This document shows positions 1 through 8,544 of a DNA stretch of 20,646 bases, in pieces; the first letter of the stretch is position 1; the number at the start of each line of letters is the position of its first letter. The notes under the pieces are model-generated. The model ran no database searches and had not been told where the DNA came from. It saw only the letters and a list, made by a program, of their open reading frames with translations. The translations under genes were made by a program, and so were the position numbers. Origin of the DNA: an uncultured Bacteroidales bacterium (GTDB taxonomy: Bacteria; Bacteroidota; Bacteroidia; Bacteroidales; Paludibacteraceae); contig CALCGX010000019.1 in the NCBI GenBank assembly GCA_937901225.1, positions 1 through 20,646 on the forward strand, given 5' to 3'.

Positions 1-1427
1 GAAATGCTGCAAAGCAGTTCAAGAGCACGTTCTCCCATTCCCTTTTCACAAGCCCCATCGATAAAGTCAATAATGTCCGGATAATTTCCTCTGCTGCCTA
101 CTAGGGCTTTTGCCATCTTTTCCTTATCCAGCATCTTTGCAGATGCATATGTCTCTGCCCTCATAGCATTGAAGAATCTTGCAACATATGCGTTTCTGAG
201 CGAATCCTCATACTCCATACGACAGGTATTCTCAGCACGCTGCGCATCAGTAACATCAGGAAGCTGAGCATTCTCGACCGGAGGAACCACCTCAGTTTCA
301 ATATGCGCAATCTTATCACCCTCAGAATGTTCCAGTTTGAGAACAACATCATTATCCTTACCAAAGGTAACCTTTACAAAGCCGAACTTACCCTTGTCAG
401 AGGCATACACCATCATATCTCCCAGACCTGCAGTAAGGCTTGTATAACCTTCGTTATCCGTGAACCTGTAGGCAATGCTGCAGAACTCCGAATAATTATA
501 TATCTGGAAATACACCTTTGCTCCTTCTACTGGATTTTCTTCATTATCCACTACTTTCACCTTGAGGTTGGCAGACTCCGGTGCATAGTTCTCAATAACG
601 TTGATTTCTGTGAAATTAGGGGTACGTCTCACGACCTCTTCAGGACCGTTATAATCTCCAAATACATTGGTATGCATAAGAAGTCCGCGACTTGCAGGTG
701 CATTGAACCAGCCAAGATTCAGCACCGGTTCAGGTTCGCAGGCACCCAGGAAGAACCACTCGCCGTCAACCCAGGCCTCAACCCAAGCGTGATTGCTGTC
801 GGTATGGGCCCATCTCGGAGTATAGACCTGACGTGCAGGAATTCCAACAGACCTGAGTGCAGAAACAAGTAGAGTAGACTCCTCGCCACAGCGTCCATAT
901 GCTGTCTTGATTGTTGCAAGAGGAGAACTTGTGCGACGGTCTGATGGCATATATATAGCCTTCTCATGACACCAGTGATTTATTTCGAGAACGGCGTCAT
1001 ACATAGACATATGCTTTACGCGTGGAGCAAGTTCCTCAAGAAAGACATATCTCGCAGAATCGATGTTTTCATTGTTGACTCTGACCGGAAGTACGAAATG
1101 TCTCATTTCACGCTCAGGCACATTCTTTCCCCACGGCATCTGCTTCAAAGCCTTGCGGGTCATTCTATACTGGTCAAGATAGAACGATGCCGGCCTGTTG
1201 ACGATGTCACCAAGAGGCATATAGGCATAAAGGAACTCAAGTGCTTCCCTTTCATCTGCACTCATACGGATCGCATCCAGATCAACCGAAGCTGCGTCAA
1301 GAACAGACTCACGCAAAGCGAAATCAGATGCAACCTTTTCTCTGAATGCTTCATCTGTTATGAAGTGACCGGCGCAGGAGTTCAACAGAAGAACAAGTCC
1401 TGCAATCAAACTGAGATTCCTCATCAT
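1..1427 (-). CDS. Transglutaminase-like lipoprotein, 5' part (runs off left edge)
   Basis: About 475 residues of an open frame that continues past base 1. The start MMRNLSLIAGLVLLLNSCAG is a lipoprotein signal with lipobox LNSC, so the product is probably anchored in the outer or periplasmic face. The transglutaminase core is clear: YGRCGEES with the likely nucleophile Cys180, then SNHAWVEAW with His213, followed by GEWFFLGACEPEP. The LGACEPEP block replaces the usual LDPT-type Asp segment and is the form I know from Bacteroidales homologues. After the core there is an immunoglobulin/CarboxypepD-like stretch (about residues 290-370). The start ATG at 1427 overlaps the tilS stop as ATGA, implying translational coupling; a second ATG lies at 1424. 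Enzymatic role (peptide or isopeptide cleavage or crosslinking) is inferred from family only; substrate unknown. Confidence 0.85.
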   Translation of the reverse strand, partial: MMRNLSLIAGLVLLLNSCAGHFITDEAFREKVASDFALRESVLDAASVDLDAIRMSADEREALEFLYAYMPLGDIVNRPASFYLDQYRMTRKALKQMPWGKNVPEREMRHFVLPVRVNNENIDSARYVFLEELAPRVKHMSMYDAVLEINHWCHEKAIYMPSDRRTSSPLATIKTAYGRCGEESTLLVSALRSVGIPARQVYTPRWAHTDSNHAWVEAWVDGEWFFLGACEPEPVLNLGWFNAPASRGLLMHTNVFGDYNGPEEVVRRTPNFTEINVIENYAPESANLKVKVVDNEENPVEGAKVYFQIYNYSEFCSIAYRFTDNEGYTSLTAGLGDMMVYASDKGKFGFVKVTFGKDNDVVLKLEHSEGDKIAHIETEVVPPVENAQLPDVTDAQRAENTCRMEYEDSLRNAYVARFFNAMRAETYASAKMLDKEKMAKALVGSRGNYPDIIDFIDGACEKGMGERALELLCSI

Positions 1428-3043
1428 AGTGTTTCAGTATTATTCAATATTTCAATCCTTATTATTGTCTTAGTTGTTGGCGTAACCTTATAACGGTCAT
1501 CCAGACGCACACCCATCACTCCTGCGATATGCTGCGTCTCGGCAAGTCCTTCCGAACGTGTATCCACAATCATTACTGCAGATTCCTTCTCAAGAGTACC
1601 ATATTTAAGGTCTGCAAAAAGATCGCTTACCTTCTTTTTTCCATTCATTCCAAACGGAATAAACCAGTCACCCTGGCGCCATCTGCGGCATACAAACGGG
1701 AAGAGGAGCTTATCAGCATCAGCGATAATGATCCCCTTAGGCTGCTTGAGAGGCATATCTGCACACCAGTCAAGAACATCCACCTTCCACCTCATTCCGT
1801 TGAAGTTATATACACCTGCACCCCTCACCGGCATGCAGAGATTGCCGGTCGAGCCGGCAATGACGGTTCTTCCGTCACCGTCGGACCTCTCCCTCTCGTC
1901 ACTGCCGGCCTGACCGGCAGTCTCTCTTGGAAGGACGATGAGCTCAGAACGCTCAACCAACACCCTGTGAGTCGGAGAGTCAAAACGCTTTCCAGATACT
2001 GTCCTATCGGATTCAAGCAGAGATTCAATCGATGCAAGAGTCTGTGAATTGAAGCCGTATGGTTCGAGTATATAATATAATAGGTATCTCCACTGTCTGC
2101 GGTCCATCAGGGCAGAAAGGCTTATACGGACTACTTCCCCATCAATCCCAACAACATCAGGCATCTGTGCCTGGCACCATTCATCCACAATATCGCCAGC
2201 TTCAGAGAAATAGCCTATCTCACGGTTAAGGCTGCGGACAAATGAAGGATTAATCTTCTCGAAGATCGGAAAAGCCTCATTTCTGACACGGTTCCTCTTG
2301 TAGTCACACAAGGCATTAGTACTATCATCACGGTAAGGAACCTTGTTGGCAAAGACATGCCCCTCTATCTGCTTCCTACTGAACGACAGCAACGGCCTCA
2401 ACAGAAATATCCTCTCCGTTGTATACGGAGCAGACAGATGACCGGAATTGGCATTTTGCCACCCCCGGCTAAGGGGTCGCAAGCGATCAGCAAAGAGCCC
2501 TGTGGGCTTTTGCAGCGCGCAGCCTGCGGCAGCAGGTTCATATAACAGGGGCCAATGGAGGTCATTGTCTGTCCGTATACCAAGGACAGAAACCTCCGCC
2601 ATAGAATGCAACCCCTTCAGACCAGTGCCACGAAGAAGATTCAGGACAAGTGTCTCAGCATTGTCATTGGCGTTGTGAGCGACGACAACTGCCCTATATC
2701 CAAACTCGCCACACAGTCTTGCAAACCAACCGTAACGAAGCTCTCTGGCAGCCATCTCAATGCTTATACCGCCATCTGCAGCATATCCCTCTGTGTCAAA
2801 ATCAATCCTATGGAACCTGACGCCATTAGAGTCAGCCCAGTTCCTGACGAGTACCTCATCCCCATCGCTCTCCTCACCACGAAGATGAAAATTGCAATGT
2901 GCCACCACACAATCATATCCTCCGCGTTGCAATACGTCCAACAACGCCACACTATCGGCGCCTCCGCTCACTCCCACCAACACACGACCGCCTTCTGTTA
3001 GCAAGCCATTATCACGTATATATTTTTTTACTCTCCGAAGCAA
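1424..3043 (-). CDS. tilS: tRNA(Ile)-lysidine synthase TilS with two in-frame insertions
   Basis: TilS uses ATP and lysine to convert C34 of the CAU anticodon of tRNA-Ile2 to lysidine, which is needed to read AUA. The PP-loop GVSGGADS sits at residues 24-31, followed by AHCNFHLRGEESDGDE (48-63) and LLRGTGLKGL (136-145). The C-terminal TilS domain (RRWRQGDWFIPFGMNGKKKVSDLF) is present. At 539 residues it is roughly 90 longer than usual for the family. The surplus maps to two places: about residues 151-211, between LKGLHSM and the normally adjacent LLRPLLSFSR, and about 374-402, a palindrome-encoded stretch before the C-terminal domain. All core motifs are intact, so function is plausible but untested. 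It is the first gene of a minus-strand pair and has its own promoter at 3097-3128. Confidence 0.93.
   Translation of the reverse strand: MLRRVKKYIRDNGLLTEGGRVLVGVSGGADSVALLDVLQRGGYDCVVAHCNFHLRGEESDGDEVLVRNWADSNGVRFHRIDFDTEGYAADGGISIEMAARELRYGWFARLCGEFGYRAVVVAHNANDNAETLVLNLLRGTGLKGLHSMAEVSVLGIRTDNDLHWPLLYEPAAAGCALQKPTGLFADRLRPLSRGWQNANSGHLSAPYTTERIFLLRPLLSFSRKQIEGHVFANKVPYRDDSTNALCDYKRNRVRNEAFPIFEKINPSFVRSLNREIGYFSEAGDIVDEWCQAQMPDVVGIDGEVVRISLSALMDRRQWRYLLYYILEPYGFNSQTLASIESLLESDRTVSGKRFDSPTHRVLVERSELIVLPRETAGQAGSDERERSDGDGRTVIAGSTGNLCMPVRGAGVYNFNGMRWKVDVLDWCADMPLKQPKGIIIADADKLLFPFVCRRWRQGDWFIPFGMNGKKKVSDLFADLKYGTLEKESAVMIVDTRSEGLAETQHIAGVMGVRLDDRYKVTPTTKTIIRIEILNNTETL
1837..1925. repeat. Paired inverted palindromes inside tilS
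   Basis: Two imperfect copies of a 29-bp sequence face each other (1837-1865 and 1897-1925; 25 of 29 positions match after reverse-complementing). Each copy contains a perfect hairpin: ATTGCCGG-TCGAG-CCGGCAAT at 1841-1861 and ACTGCCGG-CCTGA-CCGGCAGT at 1901-1921. A smaller hairpin, GACGG-TTCTT-CCGTC, lies at 1862-1876. The segment stays in the tilS reading frame and encodes the low-complexity stretch AGQAGSDERERSDGDGRTVI. The arrangement resembles REP/BIME-type elements or the Rickettsia palindromic elements known to insert in frame in genes; the family here is not identified. Confidence 0.85.
2411..2593. other. Structured in-frame insertion in the TilS catalytic domain
   Basis: About 61 codons (approximate ends) separate two TilS blocks that are normally nearly adjacent. 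The stretch holds a series of short hairpins: CTCCGT/ACGGAG (2414-2430), ACCCC/GGGGT (2461-2477), AAAG(A)GCCC/GGGCTTT (2492-2510) and a CCTGC/GCAGG stem near 2521-2535. The encoded peptide is unlike TilS. Extents are estimated from remembered family layout, not an alignment. Confidence 0.55.
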
Positions 3044-3096
3044 TGGTGGTTAATGATTTACGAATTTACAATTTACCTAATGTACGATTTATTTTG

Positions 3097-3128
3097 CAAA
3101 GGTACGATAAAAATTGCACATATACAAA
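3097..3128 (-). promoter_or_regulatory. Bacteroidota promoter for tilS
   Basis: On the minus strand TTTG (3125-3128) is followed after 20 bases by TACCTTTG (3097-3104), a perfect TAnnTTTG -7 box. It lies about 55 bases upstream of the tilS ATG. Confidence 0.75.
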
Positions 3129-3189
3129 CAAAAATATCAGAAAGTTGATTTTCAATGCAATTTTAAGCGTATATATGCATTTTTTTTCG

Positions 3190-3197
3190 TATCTTTG
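3190..3197 (+). promoter_or_regulatory. Bacteroidota -7 box for the SGNH gene
   Basis: TATCTTTG fits TAnnTTTG and lies 39 bases upstream of the ATG at 3237. No good TTTG is seen at the expected -33 position, so the upstream half is unclear. Together with the tilS promoter it makes 3044-3236 a divergent promoter region; the rest of that interval is AT-rich with several ATTTAC repeats near 3056-3077. Confidence 0.55.
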
Positions 3198-3236
3198 CAG
3201 TTTATTTCATAAATTTTGATTTGTTAATCATACCAC

Positions 3237-4712
3237 ATGAAGCCAAAGCATATTGCATATATCATCTGGACGGTAATTGCGCTATTGGGCGTGATTAGTT
3301 CGGTTGTACCCAATGGCGGTTGGCATATCGGCAAATGGAATCTGCGTTTCCCAACATTGGCGGATGTACTGGAATTACAGACAGTTGATAGTTTACAACT
3401 AACAATTGATACGCTATTGCTCGCTGAAGCCGATACTGCAATACTGATTACAGATACTATTCCTCAAACAATCAGCGCAAACGAAGAAAGCCACCCACAA
3501 GAAGTTATTGTGCGTGAGCAGAACACGCCATCCAAAGCGCCATCCTACAATACAACGTCACAAAGCACAGCAAAAAAAGTAGATACTCGCGCATACTTAG
3601 CAACATTTTATGCGGCCTTAGATAGCACAAGCAATATGCCTGTACGGGTAGTGCATTATGGCGATTCGCAGACAGAAGAAGATCGTATTACTAACGTCTT
3701 ACGCGAGCATTGGCAAAAACAATATGGCGGTGGTGGTATAGGTTTGATACCACTGCACCAGACAATCCCCACACGCACTATTCGCCAACGCTTGTCAATC
3801 AATAATGTGGTACAGACCGCGCAAGGTGGTCCTAAACGCTACTTGGTATATGGTCCGCGCTCGATGCGTTTGAATAACGATGATTATGGCGTGATGGGAC
3901 AGGTAGCAATAATGAATAGCACCTTGGTAGCTGGCAGCGAAGATATTGTGATAAATATTGAACCTATTGACCATAAACGCAAACCACACAACTATTTCAA
4001 CCGTGTCCGTCTTCTCACTGATAGTATAAGTGGCTATATCATGGTACAAGATACTATTCTACACCCCGCTACACAATCCTACACCACAGTGCACTATACC
4101 CTTCCTGACAGCACCACTAAGTGCGAAATTCATTTGCAGGGTAAGGGCAAGGTATATGGTATAAGTCTGGAGACACCGACGGGTGTAATCGTAGATAATA
4201 TCCCTATGCGTGGTTGCTCTGGCAACATTTTCAGCAAGATTGATAGTACCTCGTTGAGCAATTTCTACCGCGATACGAATACACGACTGATAATCTTGCA
4301 GTTTGGTGGTAATATGATTCCACAAACAGCAAATCCTTCTACGATTAGCGGATATGTGCGTAGCACGCTACGCCAACAAGTTCGCTACTTGCGTGCTTGC
4401 GCACCCGAGGCATCTATTTTGTTTATTGGTCCTAGCGATATGTCCACTCGCATTGATGGCGAGATGGTAACGTATCCGTTGGTGCCATATATGGATAGAT
4501 TGCTCAAGAAGATGGCAGAAGAAGAACAAATTGCCTATTGGAGTATGTATGATGCCATGGGCGGACAAAATAGTATGGTGAAATGGGTAGAGATTGGTTG
4601 GGCTGGTAGCGATTATGTGCACTTTACTCGCGCAGGAGCTAATAAGGTGGGAAAGATGCTTTACGATTGGCTAATGAATTATCAGCCCCAGCCTTTAAAT
4701 GCTAACCTTTAA
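3237..4712 (+). CDS. Membrane-anchored SGNH/GDSL-type hydrolase-like protein
   Basis: 491 residues. One N-terminal membrane segment (about residues 5-24) is followed by a long polar linker rich in S/T/E (to about 115), placing the catalytic domain outside the cytoplasm. SGNH blocks: VVHYGDSQTEED with Ser144 (block I), RGCSGN near 325-330 (block II Gly), LQFGGNMIP with Asn359 (block III), and SDYVHFT with Asp459 and His462 (block V). All four catalytic-type residues are present. The MBOAT gene follows 17 bases downstream, the usual arrangement for O-acylation systems of the AlgI/AlgJ or DltB/DltD type, in which the MBOAT protein carries the acyl group across the membrane and the SGNH partner transfers it to a glycan. 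The glycan target is unknown. The C-terminal codons run into a degenerate TAACCTTTAACCTC repeat. Confidence 0.85.
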   Translation: MKPKHIAYIIWTVIALLGVISSVVPNGGWHIGKWNLRFPTLADVLELQTVDSLQLTIDTLLLAEADTAILITDTIPQTISANEESHPQEVIVREQNTPSKAPSYNTTSQSTAKKVDTRAYLATFYAALDSTSNMPVRVVHYGDSQTEEDRITNVLREHWQKQYGGGGIGLIPLHQTIPTRTIRQRLSINNVVQTAQGGPKRYLVYGPRSMRLNNDDYGVMGQVAIMNSTLVAGSEDIVINIEPIDHKRKPHNYFNRVRLLTDSISGYIMVQDTILHPATQSYTTVHYTLPDSTTKCEIHLQGKGKVYGISLETPTGVIVDNIPMRGCSGNIFSKIDSTSLSNFYRDTNTRLIILQFGGNMIPQTANPSTISGYVRSTLRQQVRYLRACAPEASILFIGPSDMSTRIDGEMVTYPLVPYMDRLLKKMAEEEQIAYWSMYDAMGGQNSMVKWVEIGWAGSDYVHFTRAGANKVGKMLYDWLMNYQPQPLNANL

Positions 4713-4729
4713 CCTCTAATCTGAAGAAA

Positions 4730-6559
4730 ATGGAATTTCTACACCACATATTCGGTTTTAACAGCGAGAGTCCGCTACTCTTCACCCAGTTCTATTTCTG
4801 GGCGTTCTTTGCATTGGTATATGCGGTGTTTGCAATGATCATGGAGGTAGGTACGCATCGCACACAGGCGAAAGGCGAAAAAGCACGATTACACCTTCGC
4901 AATATATTCCTGATGGCAGTCAGTTGGTTCTTCTACTACAAGACCAGCGGATTGTTCCTGCTCATCTTGCTCTTTGTCACGCTAAGCGATTGGCTGATTG
5001 CGCAGCGGATATACGTAAACAAAAAACAGAATGGTCAAAATGCATCACAAAGAGCAAAGTGGTGGCTGGCACTAAGCGTGGTGATTGACTTGGGACTGCT
5101 ATGCTATTTCAAGTATGCATATTTCTTCACCAATGTGGTGAACAACCTGCTCGGAACAGAGTTTGCCGTATTTGATATCTTCGCCTATATCGGCAATGGA
5201 TTCAGCGAGAGCGGACGCTTCATGGTGGACAAGATCATCCTACCTGTAGGTATATCGTTCTACCTTTTCCAAGTAATGTCCTATACCATTGATGTGTACC
5301 GTGGGCATGTAAAACCAGTAAAGAGCATACTCGACTTTGGCTTCTATGTAAGTTTCTTCCCTGGCTTGGTGGCAGGACCTATTGTGCGTGCCAATGAGTT
5401 TATTCAGCAGTTGTACAAGCCCTTCTGCCTAAGTCGCCGTCTCTTCGGCATGGCAGTATTCTGGATACTCAACGGACTCATCAAGAAAATTGTATTGAGT
5501 GATTATCTGGCAGTCAATTTGATTGACCGCGTGTTTGAGAACCCGTTGCTTTTCAGCGGATTTGAGAACTTATTTGCATTATTTGCCTACTCGCTGCAAG
5601 TATATGCCGACTTCTCAGGCTACACAGATATTGCCATCGGTATTGCGATGTTGATGGGATTCTATCTGCCACAGAACTTCGATTCGCCATACAAGTCGCG
5701 CAATCCACAAGAATTCTGGCGCCGTTGGCACATGTCGCTTAGCCGTTGGTTGAAAAGTTATCTATATATTCCATTAGGTGGCAACCGCACTATTCTCGGT
5801 AGAGAAGTCAAAAACAAGATTACTGCAGGCAATGTCAACTCATTCATCACCATGCTCTTGGGAGGTTTGTGGCATGGTGCAAGTTGGAACTTCGTCATTT
5901 GGGGTGCACTCAATGGTGCGGGTATGATTGTCTATAAGATATGGGCTAAGATGAATTGGAATATCAAAATGCTGCTGATGAGTATGCTTATGGGTGGCTT
6001 ATGGGTCGCTTATAGTATGCTGAAGGCTCCTATCTGGAATCTCTTCTTTGTGTGGGGAATAGCATTATGGATTGGTACCGCGGTACGCTATTTCTATTGG
6101 TGGTACGAACGCATCCTAATGAGACAAGGCGACTTACTCTCGCCTATAGCCTCTCACCTATCACCTTTCGCCAATAGCCTCTCCACTGCTTGGGCTGTTT
6201 TACAGACATTCGTATTTATCACGTTCACACGCCTTTTCTTCCGTTCGGGCAGTAACCTCGACCCTGAGACTGCCAACCAAGAAGCTTGGGAGACTGCTAA
6301 GAACATGGTGAATCAGATTGGTGGAGCATGGAATAATAGTATTATCCCCGATTTCTTGTGGGAGTATCGTAACGTAGTGATACTATTTTTATTGGGCATG
6401 GTGATTCACTGGCTACCCAGTCGCGTAAAGCGATGGTATCGAGTGCGTTTTGCGCTATTACCAATGTGGGCTATCATATTGATTGCAGTTGTGGCTGTGG
6501 TAGGCGTATATCAGTTTGTAACTGCAGATTTGCAAGCGTTTATTTACTTCCAATTCTAA
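4730..6559 (+). CDS. MBOAT family membrane O-acyltransferase
   Basis: 609 residues, polytopic. The signature segments are FWRRWHMSLSRWLKSYLYIP with His334 and GGLWHGASWNFVIWG with His382, the conserved catalytic-region histidine of the AlgI/DltB-like MBOAT group. Earlier conserved pieces include LPVGISFYLFQVMSYTIDVY and FFPGLVAGPIVR. It ends in AFIYFQF, the usual Bacteroidota terminus. It is inferred to move acyl (probably acetyl) groups across the inner membrane to the SGNH partner encoded upstream. A linker between two late membrane segments (RQGDLLSPIASHLSPFANSL, bases about 6124-6183) is encoded by pyrimidine-rich near-repeats such as CCTATAGCCTCTCACC and looks like an expanded microsatellite. 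Confidence 0.9.
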   Translation: MEFLHHIFGFNSESPLLFTQFYFWAFFALVYAVFAMIMEVGTHRTQAKGEKARLHLRNIFLMAVSWFFYYKTSGLFLLILLFVTLSDWLIAQRIYVNKKQNGQNASQRAKWWLALSVVIDLGLLCYFKYAYFFTNVVNNLLGTEFAVFDIFAYIGNGFSESGRFMVDKIILPVGISFYLFQVMSYTIDVYRGHVKPVKSILDFGFYVSFFPGLVAGPIVRANEFIQQLYKPFCLSRRLFGMAVFWILNGLIKKIVLSDYLAVNLIDRVFENPLLFSGFENLFALFAYSLQVYADFSGYTDIAIGIAMLMGFYLPQNFDSPYKSRNPQEFWRRWHMSLSRWLKSYLYIPLGGNRTILGREVKNKITAGNVNSFITMLLGGLWHGASWNFVIWGALNGAGMIVYKIWAKMNWNIKMLLMSMLMGGLWVAYSMLKAPIWNLFFVWGIALWIGTAVRYFYWWYERILMRQGDLLSPIASHLSPFANSLSTAWAVLQTFVFITFTRLFFRSGSNLDPETANQEAWETAKNMVNQIGGAWNNSIIPDFLWEYRNVVILFLLGMVIHWLPSRVKRWYRVRFALLPMWAIILIAVVAVVGVYQFVTADLQAFIYFQF

Positions 6560-6575
6560 TTCTTAATTCATAATT

Positions 6576-7199
6576 ATGCTCATAGGCATCACTGGTGGCA
6601 TAGGAAGTGGCAAAAGCACGATTGCGAAGCAATTGCGCAAGATGGGTTATGCGGTGTATGACACCGACAGCGAAGCCAAACGCCTGATTGTAGAAGATGC
6701 CGCGGTGCACCAACAAATAGAGCAACTCTTTGGCAAAGAGGTATATGCCGATGGTGTGTACCAAACCGCATTAGTAGCACAGCGCGTATTTACTGACAAA
6801 TCCTTGCTTGCCCAACTCAACGCCATCGTTCATCCTGCTGTCCGCCAAGACATCCTCCAACATTTAGCATCTAACAGCAGTAACGGTTCAACTTCCGACA
6901 GCGAAGCGGTTCAACAGCGAAGCGGTCTCTTCTTCATCGAATGTGCTATCCTCTATCAAGCGGGCTTTGATACGCTTTGCGACAAGGTGGTAGCAGTAAC
7001 AGCTCCTGAGGATATTCGTCTCGCACGCGCAGTTGCGCGTGATCATTCTACTATAGAAAAAGTACGCTCACGTATGCAAGCGCAGGCGACCGAACAAGAC
7101 CGCCTGCGTGCAAATATCATTATCAATAATGATGGGCAAACACCCATCCCTACCCTTTGCGAGCAGATTATTGGTGCTCTGGTCGGAGAAGATCGTTGA
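6576..7199 (+). CDS. coaE: Dephospho-CoA kinase
   Basis: CoaE phosphorylates the ribose 3'-OH of dephospho-CoA with ATP, the last step of CoA synthesis. The P-loop GGIGSGKST lies at residues 7-15, with YDTDSEAKRL (28-37), LNAIVHPAVRQ (81-91) and FFIECAILYQAGFD (119-132). It has 207 residues. Residues about 100-117 (a Ser/Gln/Asn-rich piece) are encoded in part by a 16-bp tandem unit and have no counterpart I know in the family. The gene sits 16 bases after the MBOAT gene, and its last 32 bases overlap the convergent DUF4301 gene. Confidence 0.95.
   Translation: MLIGITGGIGSGKSTIAKQLRKMGYAVYDTDSEAKRLIVEDAAVHQQIEQLFGKEVYADGVYQTALVAQRVFTDKSLLAQLNAIVHPAVRQDILQHLASNSSNGSTSDSEAVQQRSGLFFIECAILYQAGFDTLCDKVVAVTAPEDIRLARAVARDHSTIEKVRSRMQAQATEQDRLRANIIINNDGQTPIPTLCEQIIGALVGEDR
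6893..6924. repeat. Two 16-bp units in coaE
   Basis: TTCCGACAGCGAAGCG (6893-6908) and GTTCAACAGCGAAGCG (6909-6924) are adjacent and share ACAGCGAAGCG. The same unit, in the other orientation, forms the array at 18203-18262, where the reverse complement reads GTCTAACAGCGAAGCG. Confidence 0.85.
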
Positions 7200-8505
7200 C
7201 CGTTTTTACTGGATTGAAAGTAGAAACTGGCACTTCTACAAAAATCGTATTCCAACGGCTCATAGCGCCATTCCACAATCCTGGCAACTCCAATGCTAAC
7301 AGATCTTTACCATCTTTTGATTTGTGCGAGATAAAGCCTGTTTTCTCATCTACAAATTCAGGCAAATAATATGGTTTACCATCCACATCGCGGGTGGCAC
7401 ACACGAGATCCACTGGATTGAAGTGGGTAGCTTGTTGCATGAGTGCAGGGTCACTAATTTGGCTTGACTCTAAGATTTGACACGAGATACTACCATCCTC
7501 CTCGCGCACAAGGAATGGTCCACCGCCTGGCTCACCTGTATTTTTTACCACACCGCATACACGCAGCGGACGTGCTAGGCGAGTGCGCTCCTCTGCTGAG
7601 ATATTAGGGTCTTGCAGACGTTCAAACACACGTTTTTGTTCTGTAACCAACACACCAGCAAGCAGTTGCTTATAACGAATAGTATCCCCCTTGAGGCGAT
7701 CTGGCACTACATTGTCAATATTCTTGATAAAGATCACATCTGCATCTTGTTCATTGAGGTTCTCAATGAGTGCACCATGCCCACCTGGTCGGAAGAGCAA
7801 CTTGCCGTCAGCCGTACGGAAAGGAGTACCATCCGGATTAGCAGCAATAGTGTCAGTAGAAGGCTTTTGCTCAGAATATGAGATATGGAATTTCACACCT
7901 AGTTTCTCCTCATATGCAGCTTGATGTGCTGCGATATGTGCTTGAAATAGAGGTAGGTGTTCGTGGCTAACCGTGAAGTGGATATTTACTTCTCCTTTGG
8001 ATGAAGCGTACATCGCGCCCTCCACAAGATGCTCAAGTGCTGGAGTGCGAGGTCCATCTTCATAAGCATGAAAGAGAAGCAATCCCTTAGGTAAATTGCC
8101 ATAGTTCATGTCTTTTAGCAGGTGACTCACAGCAGCTTGTTCATCCAAATTAGCAAGCTGTGGACCAAAAGCAAAACGATCTTTCTCAGCAAGGAATTTC
8201 TCAATAAAATCAGTCTTTTTGCCGTCTTCTAGATACTCAAAAAGGTTCTTAAACATACGACTTGCTGCTCCACTTGCTGGTACAAATTTCAGCACTGTAT
8301 GTCCCTCATTGAGGTAGTCTTGCCACGCCTTCACATAGGCATCTATTTCCTCTTCTGATGGGTTGAGCACTCCGTTCCCTACCGATGCGGCAGAAACGAT
8401 ATCTAATTCAGGAAAACCAGTCGCAAAGGCCTGGAGTTGTTTTTCGGCTTTCTCTACGGAGATGCCACGTGCGCCGAGTTGGGCAAGGTCAGATTGTGTA
8501 AACAT
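7168..8505 (-). CDS. DUF4301 family protein
   Basis: 445 residues, no signal peptide or membrane segment seen, so probably cytosolic. The N-terminus (FTQSDLAQLGARGIS, SAASVGNGVL) and the motif FVPASGAASRMFK at residues 74-86 match what I know of DUF4301, a Bacteroidota family without an assigned reaction. Further conserved-looking pieces are RPGGHGALIENLNEQDADVI and CGVVKNTGEPGGGPF, glycine-rich and suggestive of nucleotide or phosphate binding (inference only). It is monocistronic: own promoter at 8545-8575, and its last 32 bases overlap the end of coaE on the opposite strand. It lies next to purH but is separated from it by a terminator. Confidence 0.8.
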   Translation of the reverse strand: MFTQSDLAQLGARGISVEKAEKQLQAFATGFPELDIVSAASVGNGVLNPSEEEIDAYVKAWQDYLNEGHTVLKFVPASGAASRMFKNLFEYLEDGKKTDFIEKFLAEKDRFAFGPQLANLDEQAAVSHLLKDMNYGNLPKGLLLFHAYEDGPRTPALEHLVEGAMYASSKGEVNIHFTVSHEHLPLFQAHIAAHQAAYEEKLGVKFHISYSEQKPSTDTIAANPDGTPFRTADGKLLFRPGGHGALIENLNEQDADVIFIKNIDNVVPDRLKGDTIRYKQLLAGVLVTEQKRVFERLQDPNISAEERTRLARPLRVCGVVKNTGEPGGGPFLVREEDGSISCQILESSQISDPALMQQATHFNPVDLVCATRDVDGKPYYLPEFVDEKTGFISHKSKDGKDLLALELPGLWNGAMSRWNTIFVEVPVSTFNPVKTVNDLLRPEHQ

Positions 8506-8544
8506 GGTATGTTAGTTTTGACTATGATTTAAGGATTATGCGTG

